From positions 1-38,199 of the forward strand of contig NZ_JAFBIO010000018.1 in NCBI RefSeq assembly GCF_021531255.1: a DNA stretch of 38,199 nt. Reading direction: 5' to 3'. The notes beneath the pieces were generated by a model. It was not told where the DNA came from, made no database searches, and was given only the letters and a program-made list of their open reading frames with translations. Positions 1 to 8,302 of the stretch are shown in pieces. Numbering within the stretch: position 1 is the stretch's first letter; each line of letters starts with the position of its first letter. Both the position numbers and the translations under genes were made by a program. This DNA comes from Allofournierella massiliensis. GTDB lineage: Bacteria > Bacillota > Clostridia > Oscillospirales > Ruminococcaceae.

Positions 1-65
1 GCCCCCAGGTTCCGGCTCCCGGCCCCAAACCCTCGCTTTTTCCCCTGCTGCCAGACAGAAAAATA

Positions 66-94
66 TTTACAATCCCCATAAAAAACGGTATAAT
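66..94 (+). promoter_or_regulatory. Sigma-A type promoter of prfB
   Basis: TTTACA at 66-71, a 17-nt spacer and a perfect TATAAT at 89-94 lie about 50 nt before the prfB start. Nothing recognisable precedes this in the first 60 bases of the window. Confidence 0.8.
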
Positions 95-141
95 AACAAT
101 ATGTGTCTATCCTTTACCGATTTTAGAAAGGTAAGTTCTGT

Positions 142-1263
142 ATGATCACGATCGACGAGTTGAAATCCAAGCTGGGCGGCTACGAGACCGCCCTGGCGGA
201 CCTGAAGGACGCCCTGGCCATCGAAGCCAGCCAGAAGCGGGTGATGGAGCTGGAGCACAAGATGACCCTGCCCGGCTTTTACGACGACGCCGAGGGCAGC
301 CAGAAGGTCTTTGCGGAGATGAGCGATCTGAAGGGCAAGCTGGAGCGGTTCGAAAAGCTGCGCCAGGCCTATGAGGACGCCGAGACCCTGCTGCTGATGC
401 TGGAAGAGGAAAACGACCCCGAGCTGCTGGGCGAGGGGGAAGAGGCCGTGGCCCAGGTGGACAAGGCGGTGGAGGAGCTGCAGCTCATCACCATGCTTTC
501 CGGCGAGTACGACCACAACAACGCCATCCTCACCTTCCACGCAGGCACCGGCGGCACCGAGGCGCAGGACTGGGCCCAGATGCTGTTCCGGATGTACACC
601 CGCTGGGGCGAGGCCCACGGCTATAAGGTTTCCACCCTGGATTATCTGGACGGGGACGAGGCCGGCCTGAAGAGCGCCTCCATCATGGTGGAGGGCCCCA
701 ACGCCTACGGCATGCTCAAGAGCGAGAACGGGGTGCATCGTCTGGTGCGCATCAGCCCCTTCGACGCCAACAGCCGCCGCCAGACCAGCTTCGCCAGCCT
801 GGAGGTCATGCCCGAGCTGGATGATTCCATCCATGTGGATATCCGCCCGGAGGATATCGAGATGCAGGTTTACCGCTCCTCCGGCGCGGGCGGCCAGCAC
901 ATCAACAAGACTTCTTCGGCGGTTCGCCTGATCCACAAGCCCACCGGCATCGTGGTCAGCTGCCAGACCGAGCGCAGCCAGTTCCAGAACCGGGATACTG
1001 CCATGAAGATGCTGGAAGCCAAGCTCTTCCAGATCGCTCAGCAGCAGCATATGGATAAGATCAGCGACATCAAGGGCGTGCAGAACGAGATCGCCTGGGG
1101 CCATCAGATCCGCAGCTATGTGTTCATGCCCTACACCCTGGTCAAGGACCACCGCACCGGCTACGAGAGCGGCAACGTTCAGGGCGTGATGGACGGCGAT
1201 CTGGACGGCTTCATCTTCGCCTACCTGAAGGCGGCCAGCCGGGGCGAGCTGCAGGAAGTGTAA
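142..1263 (+). CDS. prfB: Peptide chain release factor 2 (no programmed frameshift)
   Basis: Release factor 2 reads UGA and UAA in the ribosomal A site and triggers hydrolysis of peptidyl-tRNA. The 373-residue protein has the RF2 stop-codon recognition tripeptide SPF (in RISPFDANSRR, about residue 212) and the universal GGQ loop (SGAGGQHINKTSS, about residue 250) that enters the peptidyl transferase centre. The start ATG follows AGAAAGG at 125-131 with 10-nt spacing and a strong promoter. In many bacteria, prfB has an in-frame UGA near codon 25 and needs a +1 frameshift. Here the frame is open throughout, with ALAIEASQKR where the shift site would be, so that autoregulation appears absent. 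It is followed by a terminator and convergent with ktrA. Confidence 0.97.
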   Translation: MITIDELKSKLGGYETALADLKDALAIEASQKRVMELEHKMTLPGFYDDAEGSQKVFAEMSDLKGKLERFEKLRQAYEDAETLLLMLEEENDPELLGEGEEAVAQVDKAVEELQLITMLSGEYDHNNAILTFHAGTGGTEAQDWAQMLFRMYTRWGEAHGYKVSTLDYLDGDEAGLKSASIMVEGPNAYGMLKSENGVHRLVRISPFDANSRRQTSFASLEVMPELDDSIHVDIRPEDIEMQVYRSSGAGGQHINKTSSAVRLIHKPTGIVVSCQTERSQFQNRDTAMKMLEAKLFQIAQQQHMDKISDIKGVQNEIAWGHQIRSYVFMPYTLVKDHRTGYESGNVQGVMDGDLDGFIFAYLKAASRGELQEV

Positions 1264-1292
1264 CCCCCTGCGCCCTAAATCCCATACAACAC

Positions 1293-1328
1293 AAGAGGAC
1301 CTTTGCCCGGCGGCAAAGGCCCTCTTTT
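1293..1328 (+). terminator. Rho-independent terminator of prfB
   Basis: A 15-base arm (1293-1307) pairs almost perfectly with 1312-1326, giving an AAGAGG...CCTCTT stem with a short CGGC loop and a T-run to 1328. It sits between the convergent prfB and ktrA and may also slow transcripts arriving from ktrA. Confidence 0.85.
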
Positions 1329-1334
1329 TTTGTC

Positions 1335-1988
1335 TTATTTGCCGGCCTTCATCAGGCCCAGAGCGTCCTGTTTGCTGCCGGCGATGATCAGGTGTTCCCC
1401 TTCGGAGAAGAGATGGTTCGGCTGGGTCATGGGCTGTACCCGGCCGCCGTTTTTAAAACCGATGATGTTCAGGTTGTATTTCTGGCGCACCCCCACCTGG
1501 GCCACCGTCTGGCCCACCCACTCGGGGGGAACGGCGATCTCCACCACCGCGTATTCGGGGATGAGCTCCACATACTCAAAGGCGCCCCGGGCACTGAACC
1601 GCACCGCCGCCCGGGCAGCCATGTCCAGTTCCGAGTGGATCACCTCGTCGGCGCCGATCATCTTTAAAAATTTCATCTGCCGCTCCCGCTCGGCGTGGGC
1701 CACCACATACTGGGCCCCCAGCTCTTTCAGGCTGCAGGTCACTTCCAGGGAAGTCTGGAAATCGTCCCGCACGCAGACAAAGCAGACGTCAAAGTTGCGC
1801 ACCCCCAGGGCCCGCAGAACCTCCTCGTCCTGGCAGTCGCCCACTTTGGCGGCGGTGACCAGGTCGGCCAGGTCGTCCACCTTTTCCTCGTCCTTGTCGA
1901 TGACCATCACCTCGTTGCCCAGTTCGGTGAGCTTGATGGCCAGATGCCGCCCAAAGCTGCCCAGCCCGATGATGAGAAATGATTTCAT
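1335..1988 (-). CDS. ktrA: Potassium uptake regulatory subunit KtrA/TrkA family
   Basis: This cytoplasmic RCK-domain subunit gates the partner KtrB/TrkH potassium channel-transporter in response to nucleotide (NAD(H) or ATP/ADP) binding. The 217-residue protein starts MKSFLIIGLGSFGRHL, with a GLGSFG Rossmann loop at about residues 8-13 and an acidic residue (VIDKD) closing the second beta strand. RCK_N covers about residues 1-130 and RCK_C about 135-215. It lies 26 nt downstream of ktrB on the same strand, the usual two-gene arrangement. The length fits KtrA (about 220) rather than the duplicated 450-residue TrkA of proteobacteria. Confidence 0.93.
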   Translation of the reverse strand: MKSFLIIGLGSFGRHLAIKLTELGNEVMVIDKDEEKVDDLADLVTAAKVGDCQDEEVLRALGVRNFDVCFVCVRDDFQTSLEVTCSLKELGAQYVVAHAERERQMKFLKMIGADEVIHSELDMAARAAVRFSARGAFEYVELIPEYAVVEIAVPPEWVGQTVAQVGVRQKYNLNIIGFKNGGRVQPMTQPNHLFSEGEHLIIAGSKQDALGLMKAGK

Positions 1989-2014
1989 GGTAGTTCCTCC
2001 TGTTTTTGGGGCAT

Positions 2015-3337
2015 TCAGCCCAGGATGATCTTTTCGGTCACGTTGCGCAGCTTGGCCCGGCTGCCCTTGCGGGTCACCGCCATGGCCACCGACAGGCTGC
2101 CCACCCGCCCGGCGTACATCAGGAATATCAGCACCAGCCGGGACAAGGCCGGCAGGGTGGGGGTAAGGCTGAGGGAAAGGCCCACCGTGCTGATGGCCGA
2201 TACCGACTCAAAGAGGGCGGCTTTCAGCTCCACCCCCTGGCAGCAGAGCACAAAGGCCCCCAGCAAAAACAGCGTCCCGTGGAGGGCGGCGGCAGGGCAG
2301 GCGGCCTTGAGCACATCCTCCTCCAGCCTTCGGCCGCACAGCTCCATCTCCCGGCGGCGGCGCACCCGCACCAGCACCGACAGGGCGATCACCACAAAGG
2401 TGGTCACCTTCATGCCGCCGCCGGTGGAGCCCGCCCCCGCGCCGATAAACATGAGCAGGATGGTGAGCAGGCTGCCCGCCTCGCTCAATTGGCCCAGATC
2501 CACCGTGTTGAAGCCGGCGGTGCGGGGGGTCACCGACTGGAACAGGGCTGCCAGCACCTGCCCGGAGGGGGAAAGGTGGGCAAAGGCCCCGTCTTTTTCC
2601 AGAAGGTAAAAGGCAGCCGCCCCGCCCAGGGTAAGGATGAGGGTGGCCGAGATCATGATCCGGGTGTGCAGCCGCCAGCGCTTCCAGTGCAGGCCCTTTT
2701 CCACCAGGTCGTTCCAGACGAAAAAGCCGATGCCGCCGGCCAGGATCAGGCCCATGACGGTCAGGTTTACCACCCAGTCCTCGGCAAAGGCGGTGAGGGA
2801 GGAATAGGGGGTCTGCCGGCCCATCAGGTCAAAGCCGGCGTTGCAGAAGGCGGATACCGAGTGGAACACCCCGTACCAGAGCCCGGTGGCCAGGCCAAAC
2901 TTGGGGCAGAACCGGCTGGCCAGCAAAAGGGCCCCCACCCCCTCAATAAGGGCGGTGCCGAGGAGTACCCGGCGGGTAAACCGGACGATGCCTCCCAGCT
3001 GCCAGATGCCCACCGATTCCATCAAAAGGGCCCGCTGGGCAAGACCGATGCGGCGGCCCAGGGCTATCCAGAACAGGATGGCCACCATCATAAAGCCCAG
3101 GCCGCCCACCTGGATAAGGGCCAGGATCACCGCCTGACCAAACAGGGTGAAGGTGGTGAAGGTATCGCAGACCACCAGGCCGGTGACGCAGGTGGCCGAG
3201 GTGGAAATGAAAAGGGCGTCAAAGAAGGAGATGCCCTGCCGGGTGGCAAAGGGCAGGCAGAGCAGCGCCGCCCCCGCCAGGATCACCAGGGCGAAGCCGG
3301 CAGCCAGGATCTGCAGGGAATTGAGCTTGTATTTCAT
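2015..3337 (-). CDS. ktrB: Potassium uptake membrane subunit KtrB/TrkH family
   Basis: This is the membrane pore of the Ktr/Trk potassium uptake system. Four pore-loop filter glycines are visible in the four MPM repeats: TSATCVTGLV, VSAFCNAGFD, VTPRTAGFN and VSAISTVGLS. Hydrophobic helix pairs surround them, and the C-terminus has the conserved GRVGSLSVA helix. The chosen start gives MKYKLNSLQI (440 aa), because GGGAG lies 7 nt before that ATG. An in-frame ATG 10 codons upstream has no comparable site. The gene precedes ktrA by 26 nt and they should be cotranscribed. A weak TATAAC element lies around 3371-3376, without a convincing -35. Confidence 0.93.
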   Translation of the reverse strand: MKYKLNSLQILAAGFALVILAGAALLCLPFATRQGISFFDALFISTSATCVTGLVVCDTFTTFTLFGQAVILALIQVGGLGFMMVAILFWIALGRRIGLAQRALLMESVGIWQLGGIVRFTRRVLLGTALIEGVGALLLASRFCPKFGLATGLWYGVFHSVSAFCNAGFDLMGRQTPYSSLTAFAEDWVVNLTVMGLILAGGIGFFVWNDLVEKGLHWKRWRLHTRIMISATLILTLGGAAAFYLLEKDGAFAHLSPSGQVLAALFQSVTPRTAGFNTVDLGQLSEAGSLLTILLMFIGAGAGSTGGGMKVTTFVVIALSVLVRVRRRREMELCGRRLEEDVLKAACPAAALHGTLFLLGAFVLCCQGVELKAALFESVSAISTVGLSLSLTPTLPALSRLVLIFLMYAGRVGSLSVAMAVTRKGSRAKLRNVTEKIILG

Positions 3338-3415
3338 AAAGATTCTCCCGGGGCAGGTCATGCCCACTATGGTTATACCCCAAATCGGGCGAAAAAAGGC
3401 CGGAGACCGGTAAAA

Positions 3416-3853
3416 TCAGGGCCGGGCCCGGCGGCCGAAGACCCGGAACAGCCCCTGGGGCAGCTCAAACACCAGCACGATGGCCAACACCATGGCGGCG
3501 GCGATCTTGCCGGTCTCCACGCCCCGGCGCAGGGCCTCGGCGCTCTGGCCGGTGAGCATAAAATAGGTGGTCCAGTAAATGCCCGCGCCGGGCACCAGGG
3601 GCAGGATGCCTGAGATCAGGAAAGCGGTCACCGGGCATTTTTCCCGGATGGCAAAGATCCGGGAGAGCAGGGCGGTGAGGGCGGCGGCGCAGAAAGCGGC
3701 CTCCGGCGCGCTCAGGGCCGGCTGCAGGGCCAGGTAACAGCCCCAGCCCAGGGCCCCGGTGAGCCCGCAGGACAGGTAGTGCCGGGCCGGCACATAAAAA
3801 AGCAGGGCAAAGGCGGCCGTGCCCAGAAAAGCCGCCGCCAGCTGAAGAGGCAT
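3416..3853 (-). CDS. ThrE-type exporter, small membrane subunit (DUF3815-like)
   Basis: The 145-residue protein is almost entirely hydrophobic, with about four membrane segments and the family hallmark GILPLVPGAGIYWT at about residue 87. This is the C-terminal half of the ThrE threonine/serine exporter family, encoded separately as in many Firmicutes. The start is the ATG at 3851-3853, which overlaps the stop of the preceding gene (TGATG) and has GGGAGG 9 nt upstream; a nearer ATG abuts the Shine-Dalgarno. Translational coupling suggests a fixed ratio with the larger subunit. The substrate is inferred from the family only. Confidence 0.85.
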   Translation of the reverse strand: MPLQLAAAFLGTAAFALLFYVPARHYLSCGLTGALGWGCYLALQPALSAPEAAFCAAALTALLSRIFAIREKCPVTAFLISGILPLVPGAGIYWTTYFMLTGQSAEALRRGVETGKIAAAMVLAIVLVFELPQGLFRVFGRRARP

Positions 3854-4629
3854 CAGAACCATCCTCCCGTCAAGCGATAATAGAAGGTATACACCAGCAC
3901 CACGCCCCCGCCGATGCACAGGGCCACCAGCAGGGCGTCCAGCATCCGCACGCTGCCGGCGATATAATCCCCGTCGGCAATATCCCGGATGGCGATGGTG
4001 AAGGGCAGCCCCGGCAGCAGGGGCACAATGGAGCCGATCACCATCTGGTTCAGGTCCTGCCCCACCCCCAGCCGGAAGAGAAGCAGGCAGGCCAGGGTGG
4101 CGGCGGCGCTGCCCAGCAGGGTGGTGGTGATCTTGGAGAGCTTTTTGTCCTCCACCGCCATCAGCCACAGGTACAAAAGCAGGCCGGCCCAGAAAGAACC
4201 GAAGGCGTCGGGCAGGCTGCCCCCGAACATCAGGCAGAAGCAGGCGCTGCCCAGCCCCGAGGCGGCCAGCCGGGCCGGCGCCGGGCGGCGGGGCATGGTG
4301 TCGATCTGGCGCAGCTGTTCCAGGGCCTGCTGGGGGGTGTGCTGCCCCCGGGCAATCTCCCGGGAAAGCTCGTTCACCGCCTCCACCTTATCCAGCCGGG
4401 CGCCGCTCAGGGGCACATGGCGCACCTTGGCGAAATATTCCTCCTGCTGATTGCCGGCGGTGGTGAACAGGCCGCTGCTCAGCACAAAGGAACTGCAGGA
4501 TTCCACCCCGTAGGCCCGGGTGATACGCTCCACCGTTTCATCCACCCGGAAAATCTCGGCTCCGCTCTGCAGCAGGATGATGCCGGCATAGACGGCGATC
4601 TCCAGCGCTTCGCTGCGATCCTGTTTCAT
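3853..4629 (-). CDS. ThrE-type exporter, large subunit (DUF1212-like)
   Basis: A 258-residue protein with the N-terminal ThrE domain. A soluble amphipathic region (residues 1-110, YAGIILLQSGAEIFRVDETVERI) is typical of the DUF1212 family. About five membrane helices follow, with VPLLPGLPFTIAIRDIADGDY, a ThrE signature. The family exports threonine and serine or moves small carboxylates. The start MKQDRSEAL is chosen because GGGGAGG lies 5 nt before it. The frame is open upstream but crosses the promoter. It overlaps its small partner by 1 nt. The leader contains an attenuator-like hairpin and a short ORF (see findings), which could couple expression to amino-acid or translation status. Confidence 0.87.
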   Translation of the reverse strand: MKQDRSEALEIAVYAGIILLQSGAEIFRVDETVERITRAYGVESCSSFVLSSGLFTTAGNQQEEYFAKVRHVPLSGARLDKVEAVNELSREIARGQHTPQQALEQLRQIDTMPRRPAPARLAASGLGSACFCLMFGGSLPDAFGSFWAGLLLYLWLMAVEDKKLSKITTTLLGSAAATLACLLLFRLGVGQDLNQMVIGSIVPLLPGLPFTIAIRDIADGDYIAGSVRMLDALLVALCIGGGVVLVYTFYYRLTGGWF

Positions 4630-4658
4630 ACTTTCCTCCCCGGGGCCCCTCTGGCCCC

Positions 4659-4700
4659 AAAACAAAACCCGATGATCGGCGAAGACGCAAAACATCGGGT
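4659..4700 (-). promoter_or_regulatory. Attenuator-like hairpin in the exporter leader
   Basis: On the minus strand ACCCGATG (4700-4693) pairs with CATCGGGT (4674-4667), followed by TTTGTTTT (4666-4659). This is an intrinsic-terminator-like structure located between the promoter and the start codon of the exporter gene. Confidence 0.45.
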
Positions 4701-4714
4701 CATTTTTCGCTGTT

Positions 4715-4743
4715 ATTCTATCACGCCCGGCGGGGCCTGTCAA
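4715..4743 (-). promoter_or_regulatory. Promoter of the ThrE-type exporter operon
   Basis: TTGACA (4743-4738), a 17-nt spacer and TAGAAT (4720-4715) on the minus strand. The expected transcript start is near 4708, giving a leader of about 80 nt. Confidence 0.8.
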
Positions 4744-4785
4744 ACCGGGCTGCGCCAGCCATGGCAAGGCCGGCACGGCGGCTGA

Positions 4786-4829
4786 AAAAACACAGGAACC
4801 GGGCGCCTGTCTGGCAGTTGCCCGGTTCC
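4786..4829 (-). terminator. Terminator of the AraC-to-GGDEF run
   Basis: GGAACCGGGC (4795-4804) and GCCCGGTTCC (4820-4829) form a 10-bp stem. On the minus strand it is followed by TGTGTTTTTT, just after the end of the diguanylate cyclase gene. Confidence 0.8.
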
Positions 4830-4866
4830 GTTGGTTGTCGTTTTTTAACGTTTTATAAATGAAAAT

Positions 4867-5886
4867 TCAGCGCTTGCGCCGGTCGTGTCCCTGCATGCTG
4901 TAAAACTGGGATTTCTGGCGATACATCTGCCGGTCGGCCTCGTCATACTGGGCCTTGAAGCTGTACCGGCCCGAATGCCAGGAAGCCCCCACCGAGCAGC
5001 TGATCCCGTTTTCCTCCATCAGCTGCTGGGCCCGGGCCACCGCCTCCAAAAACTGCGTTTCGCCCTGTTCAAGATCCAGCACCACAAACTCGTCGCCCCC
5101 GGTGCGGTATACCTTTTGATCAAAAACCTGCCGAAGCTGTTCCGCCGCCCGGCGGATCAGGTCGTCACCTTTCCGGTGGCCCTGCCGGTCGTTGGTCTCT
5201 TTCAGGCCGTTCAGATCAAAGCAGGCCACGCCCCGCTGGGGGAACTCCTCGGGCAGCTCCTGGACGGTCAGATTGAACTTGTTCCGGTTGTGCACGCCGG
5301 AAAGGGTATCCTCCCAGCTCAGTCTTTCCAAAAGGGCGGTCTGGGCCTCCATCTTTTTCTGCTGGGCCTGCAGCTGTTCCTGCATATATTGGTAGGATTG
5401 CCGGGCCAGTTGGGAGGGGAAACCCGCGTCTCCCTTCTTCATTTCCTGGTAGGGGTTGGAAGCGTGGATGTGGCAGCAGAGCAGCTTTTCGCCCCGGCGG
5501 CGGAAGATAAAGGAGACACGCTGGTGTACCCGCAGGGCAATGCCGGTGGAAGGGTCGGTGGAGATCCATACCCGGCCGCTGCACAGCCAGACGTCTGGCC
5601 CCAGGCTCAGCACCTTGAGTTCCTCGTCGGAAAGATTGCACTGGGGCACCTGCCCCGCAAACCGGCGGAAGATCTCGGCCACCTTCGCACCGCCCTGGCC
5701 CCATTCCTCTTCTCCGGCGCCCAGCCAGATCAGCTCCTGGTCCAGCAGAGGGATCAGGGCCTCCGGGTCATTTTCGTGGTAGTGCTTTTGCAGCATGAAG
5801 CGGGTCAGCGCCAACACCTGTTCAGGCAGAGAATCCTGTTCGGCAGGCTGCTTTGTCGCTCTTTTTTCCTGTTCCTCTGACGACAT
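4867..5886 (-). CDS. Diguanylate cyclase with N-terminal SnoaL-like domain
   Basis: The 339-residue protein should make cyclic di-GMP from two GTP. Residues about 25-145 resemble a SnoaL/NTF2-like sensor fold (LTRFMLQKHYHENDPEALIP; AKVAEIFRRFAGQ). A coiled-coil linker (QEQLQAQQKKMEAQTALLERL) at about 165-190 leads into a GGDEF domain starting SWEDTLSGVHNRNKF. The active-site loop RTGGDEFVVL is canonical (GGDEF at about 262). No clear RxxD inhibitory site precedes it. There is no membrane segment or signal peptide, so the sensor is cytoplasmic. The ATG lies 2 nt after the rlmD stop with GGGAG 9 nt upstream, so the two are coupled. The ligand of the N-terminal domain is unknown. Confidence 0.88.
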   Translation of the reverse strand: MSSEEQEKRATKQPAEQDSLPEQVLALTRFMLQKHYHENDPEALIPLLDQELIWLGAGEEEWGQGGAKVAEIFRRFAGQVPQCNLSDEELKVLSLGPDVWLCSGRVWISTDPSTGIALRVHQRVSFIFRRRGEKLLCCHIHASNPYQEMKKGDAGFPSQLARQSYQYMQEQLQAQQKKMEAQTALLERLSWEDTLSGVHNRNKFNLTVQELPEEFPQRGVACFDLNGLKETNDRQGHRKGDDLIRRAAEQLRQVFDQKVYRTGGDEFVVLDLEQGETQFLEAVARAQQLMEENGISCSVGASWHSGRYSFKAQYDEADRQMYRQKSQFYSMQGHDRRKR

Positions 5887-5888
5887 GG

Positions 5889-7256
5889 TCAGTCACTCCC
5901 TTGAGGTTCCAATAAAATCACGGCTTCCACATGCTTTGTGCGGGCGAACATATCCACCGGCCGCACTTTTACCGGCCGGTAGCCGCCCTGGGCCAGGACG
6001 GCCGAATCCCGGGCGGCGGTGGCCGGGTTGCAGCTCACCATCACTACCCGGCGGGGGGCCATGTCCAGCACAGCCTGCAGGGTGGCCCCGTCGCAGCCCT
6101 TGCGGGGCGGGTCCAGAACAATGATGTCCGGCCGCAGGCCCTCGCTTGCCAGGCGGGCGGCGGCCCGGCCCGCGTCCTCACAGTAGAACCGGGCGTTTTC
6201 CACCCCCATCAGGGCGGCGTTGGCCCGGGCGCTTTCCACTGCCTCGGGCACGATCTCCACCCCCACCAGACGGCCGCACCGCCCGGCCATGGAAAGGCCG
6301 ATGGTGCCCATGCCGCAGTAGAGGTCCAGCACCAGATCCTGGGGCCGGGGGTCGGCGTAGTCGGCGGCCACCTGGTAGAGCTGCTCGGCCCCGGCCGTGT
6401 TCACCTGATAAAAGGAGAAGGGCCCCAGCTCCACCGGCACCCCGCACAGGGTATCCTCAATATGGCCCGGGCCGTACAGCACCCGGCATTCCGGGCCCAG
6501 GATCACGTTGGTGCGTTTGGTGTTCTTGTTGAGAAGAATGGTGCGCACTGCCTCAAAGCGGCCGGTGAGCATCCGGCAGAATTCCTGTTCCTTGGGCAGG
6601 CGGGAGCCGTTCAGCACCAGGCAGACCAGGATCTGCCCCGAATGCCAGCCCTGGCGCAGGAAGATGTGGCGCACAAGGCCGGTACCGGCGGCCTCGTCGT
6701 AGGGCAGGATACCCTCCTGCTCAAAAAATTCACAGCAGGCCCCGGCAATCTCGTTGAGCACCCGGGGCTGAAGCAGGCAGTCGGGGCAGGCCACCACCCG
6801 GTGGCTGCGCCCGGCATAAAAACCGGTGAGTACCTTTCCGTCCGGCCCGGCCTGCACCGGGAACTGTACCTTGTTCCGGTACCGGTCAGGGTTGGGGGAG
6901 GGGAGAATAGGCTCCACCTCCACCTGCAGACGGCCGATGCGCTGGAAGGCATCCCGCACCACCTGTTCTTTGGCCTTCAGTTCGGCCTCATAGCGCAGGT
7001 GCCGGTAGCAGCAGCCCCCGCAGGGCTTCCAGACCGGGCAGTCGGGCTCCTGGTGTTCCGGCGAGAGGGAAAGGGGCCGCTGGGCCAGCCCAAAGGCGTG
7101 GCTTTTGCAGTCTTTCAGAATCTTGACCTCCCACTCGTCCCCCGGGGCGGTGTCGGGCACAAAGACCGGGATGCCCCCGGCCCGGCCCACGCCGCTGCCC
7201 TCGCTGGAAAGGGAATCGATCTTCAGCTGGATGAGCTGATTTTTTTCAAATGCCAT
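5889..7256 (-). CDS. rlmD: 23S rRNA (uracil-5-)-methyltransferase RlmD/RlmCD family
   Basis: This SAM-dependent RNA m5U methyltransferase of the TrmA/RumA family modifies U1939 and/or U747-type positions in 23S rRNA. The 455-residue protein has an N-terminal TRAM domain (residues 1-60), iron-sulfur cysteines (C73, C79, C82/83 and a later CPDC), the SAM motif LDLYCGMGTIGLS and LDPPRKGC. The catalytic nucleophile is in VSCNPAT at about residue 409. The start MAFEKNQ is chosen because GAGG lies 6 nt upstream. An in-frame ATG 4 codons earlier overlaps the preceding gene and has no site. The specific uridine target cannot be told from sequence. Confidence 0.93.
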   Translation of the reverse strand: MAFEKNQLIQLKIDSLSSEGSGVGRAGGIPVFVPDTAPGDEWEVKILKDCKSHAFGLAQRPLSLSPEHQEPDCPVWKPCGGCCYRHLRYEAELKAKEQVVRDAFQRIGRLQVEVEPILPSPNPDRYRNKVQFPVQAGPDGKVLTGFYAGRSHRVVACPDCLLQPRVLNEIAGACCEFFEQEGILPYDEAAGTGLVRHIFLRQGWHSGQILVCLVLNGSRLPKEQEFCRMLTGRFEAVRTILLNKNTKRTNVILGPECRVLYGPGHIEDTLCGVPVELGPFSFYQVNTAGAEQLYQVAADYADPRPQDLVLDLYCGMGTIGLSMAGRCGRLVGVEIVPEAVESARANAALMGVENARFYCEDAGRAAARLASEGLRPDIIVLDPPRKGCDGATLQAVLDMAPRRVVMVSCNPATAARDSAVLAQGGYRPVKVRPVDMFARTKHVEAVILLEPQGSD

Positions 7257-7264
7257 GGCTTTCC

Positions 7265-8293
7265 TCACTCATATAGCTGGTAGGGCACCAGGAAGAGCCG
7301 CCCGTCCGGGGAATAGCCGGTATCCTGGGCCAGGTCTTCGCCCTTCTCCCGGTTCTGCACCATCAGCCCCGCCAGTCGGGTCACCTCGTCCAGGTCATAG
7401 TATACCGCTGCCGAAACGCCTTCTTCCAGCAGTTGGCCCGCCTCGTCCCGGCTGGCCGCAAAACCGGCCAGGCACACGCCCTGCTCGGCCCAGCCGAATT
7501 CTTCCGCCTCAGCCAGGGCAGCTTGAGCGTTGGCTCCGTCGGCAGCCAGAAGCAGCTCGGGGGGCTGCTCTGCCGCAGCCAGTTCCTGCTCCTGCTGCTG
7601 GGCCAGCAGCATCTTCTCAAATTCATCCAGGCCGGCCTGGCTCTCTTCCTTCTCCACGGTGGCAGAGCCGGGGGCGTACAGGGCCGAGAACACCCCGTAG
7701 TGTTCACACTCTTCCAGAGTATAGCTCAGCAGGGAATCGGCAAAATCCGGCTCATCCTGGGCATAGGCTCGGTACTGCAGCAGGCCGTCGGTGTTTTTAT
7801 CCTGCAGCTGACCGTCCCGGAAGGCGTCTGCCAGGGCTTTGCCCAGCACTTCACCACCGTAGGCGGGGCTGCCGCCCAGGTACCAGGCCTTGTCATAGCT
7901 TTCCAGAACAGCCTCTTCAGGGGCAGCACCCAGAAAAACCAGGGTAGCGCCGGCCTGGGCGGCCTGTTCCAGCAGGGCAGAGGCCTGTTCGGTCTCTTCC
8001 TCCTCCAGAGCCAGGAAAACCAGCTCGGCACCCTCATCCAAAAGGGCAGCCAGATCGGCAGAGTTATCCCCCTCGGAGCGGGCAAGAAGGGTATAACCCT
8101 CCTGTTCCAGGGCGGCAGTCAAAGCGTCCCCGTCCAGGTAAAGGGCGCGGGTGTTTTGTACCAGCCCCACCGGCCGGGGGGTATGGTACCGGCCCCGGGC
8201 CCGCTGATAAAAATGAAAACAGAGCCACAGGCAGAAAAGCACCAGAAGGAGCTTGCCCAGGGCGGAAAGAAAACGGATGGTACTGCGCTTCAT
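7265..8293 (-). CDS. Membrane-anchored periplasmic-binding-protein-like protein
   Basis: The 342-residue protein has an N-terminal uncleaved anchor (LLLVLFCLWLCFHFY, about residues 14-29) after a basic start, and a long extracytoplasmic domain rich in Ala, Glu and Leu. The architecture suggests a degenerate type 1 periplasmic-binding fold: the repeated pattern ALEQEGYTLL...ELVFLAL, QAGATLVFLGA and PELLLAADGANAQAALAEAEE looks like the alternating beta-alpha units of MglB-type sugar binders. No lipobox cysteine and no ABC transporter genes are adjacent. It starts 9 nt after the AraC gene with AAGGAAG before the ATG, so it may act as a sensor or as a target of that regulator. Family assignment is tentative. 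Confidence 0.6.
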   Translation of the reverse strand: MKRSTIRFLSALGKLLLVLFCLWLCFHFYQRARGRYHTPRPVGLVQNTRALYLDGDALTAALEQEGYTLLARSEGDNSADLAALLDEGAELVFLALEEEETEQASALLEQAAQAGATLVFLGAAPEEAVLESYDKAWYLGGSPAYGGEVLGKALADAFRDGQLQDKNTDGLLQYRAYAQDEPDFADSLLSYTLEECEHYGVFSALYAPGSATVEKEESQAGLDEFEKMLLAQQQEQELAAAEQPPELLLAADGANAQAALAEAEEFGWAEQGVCLAGFAASRDEAGQLLEEGVSAAVYYDLDEVTRLAGLMVQNREKGEDLAQDTGYSPDGRLFLVPYQLYE

Positions 8294-8302
8294 ATTACTT
8301 CC

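Noticed and set aside
2006-3613. 535-codon plus-strand open frame across ktrB
   Set aside because: Antisense shadow of ktrB, with low-complexity Gly/Gln/His/Ala text and no domain.
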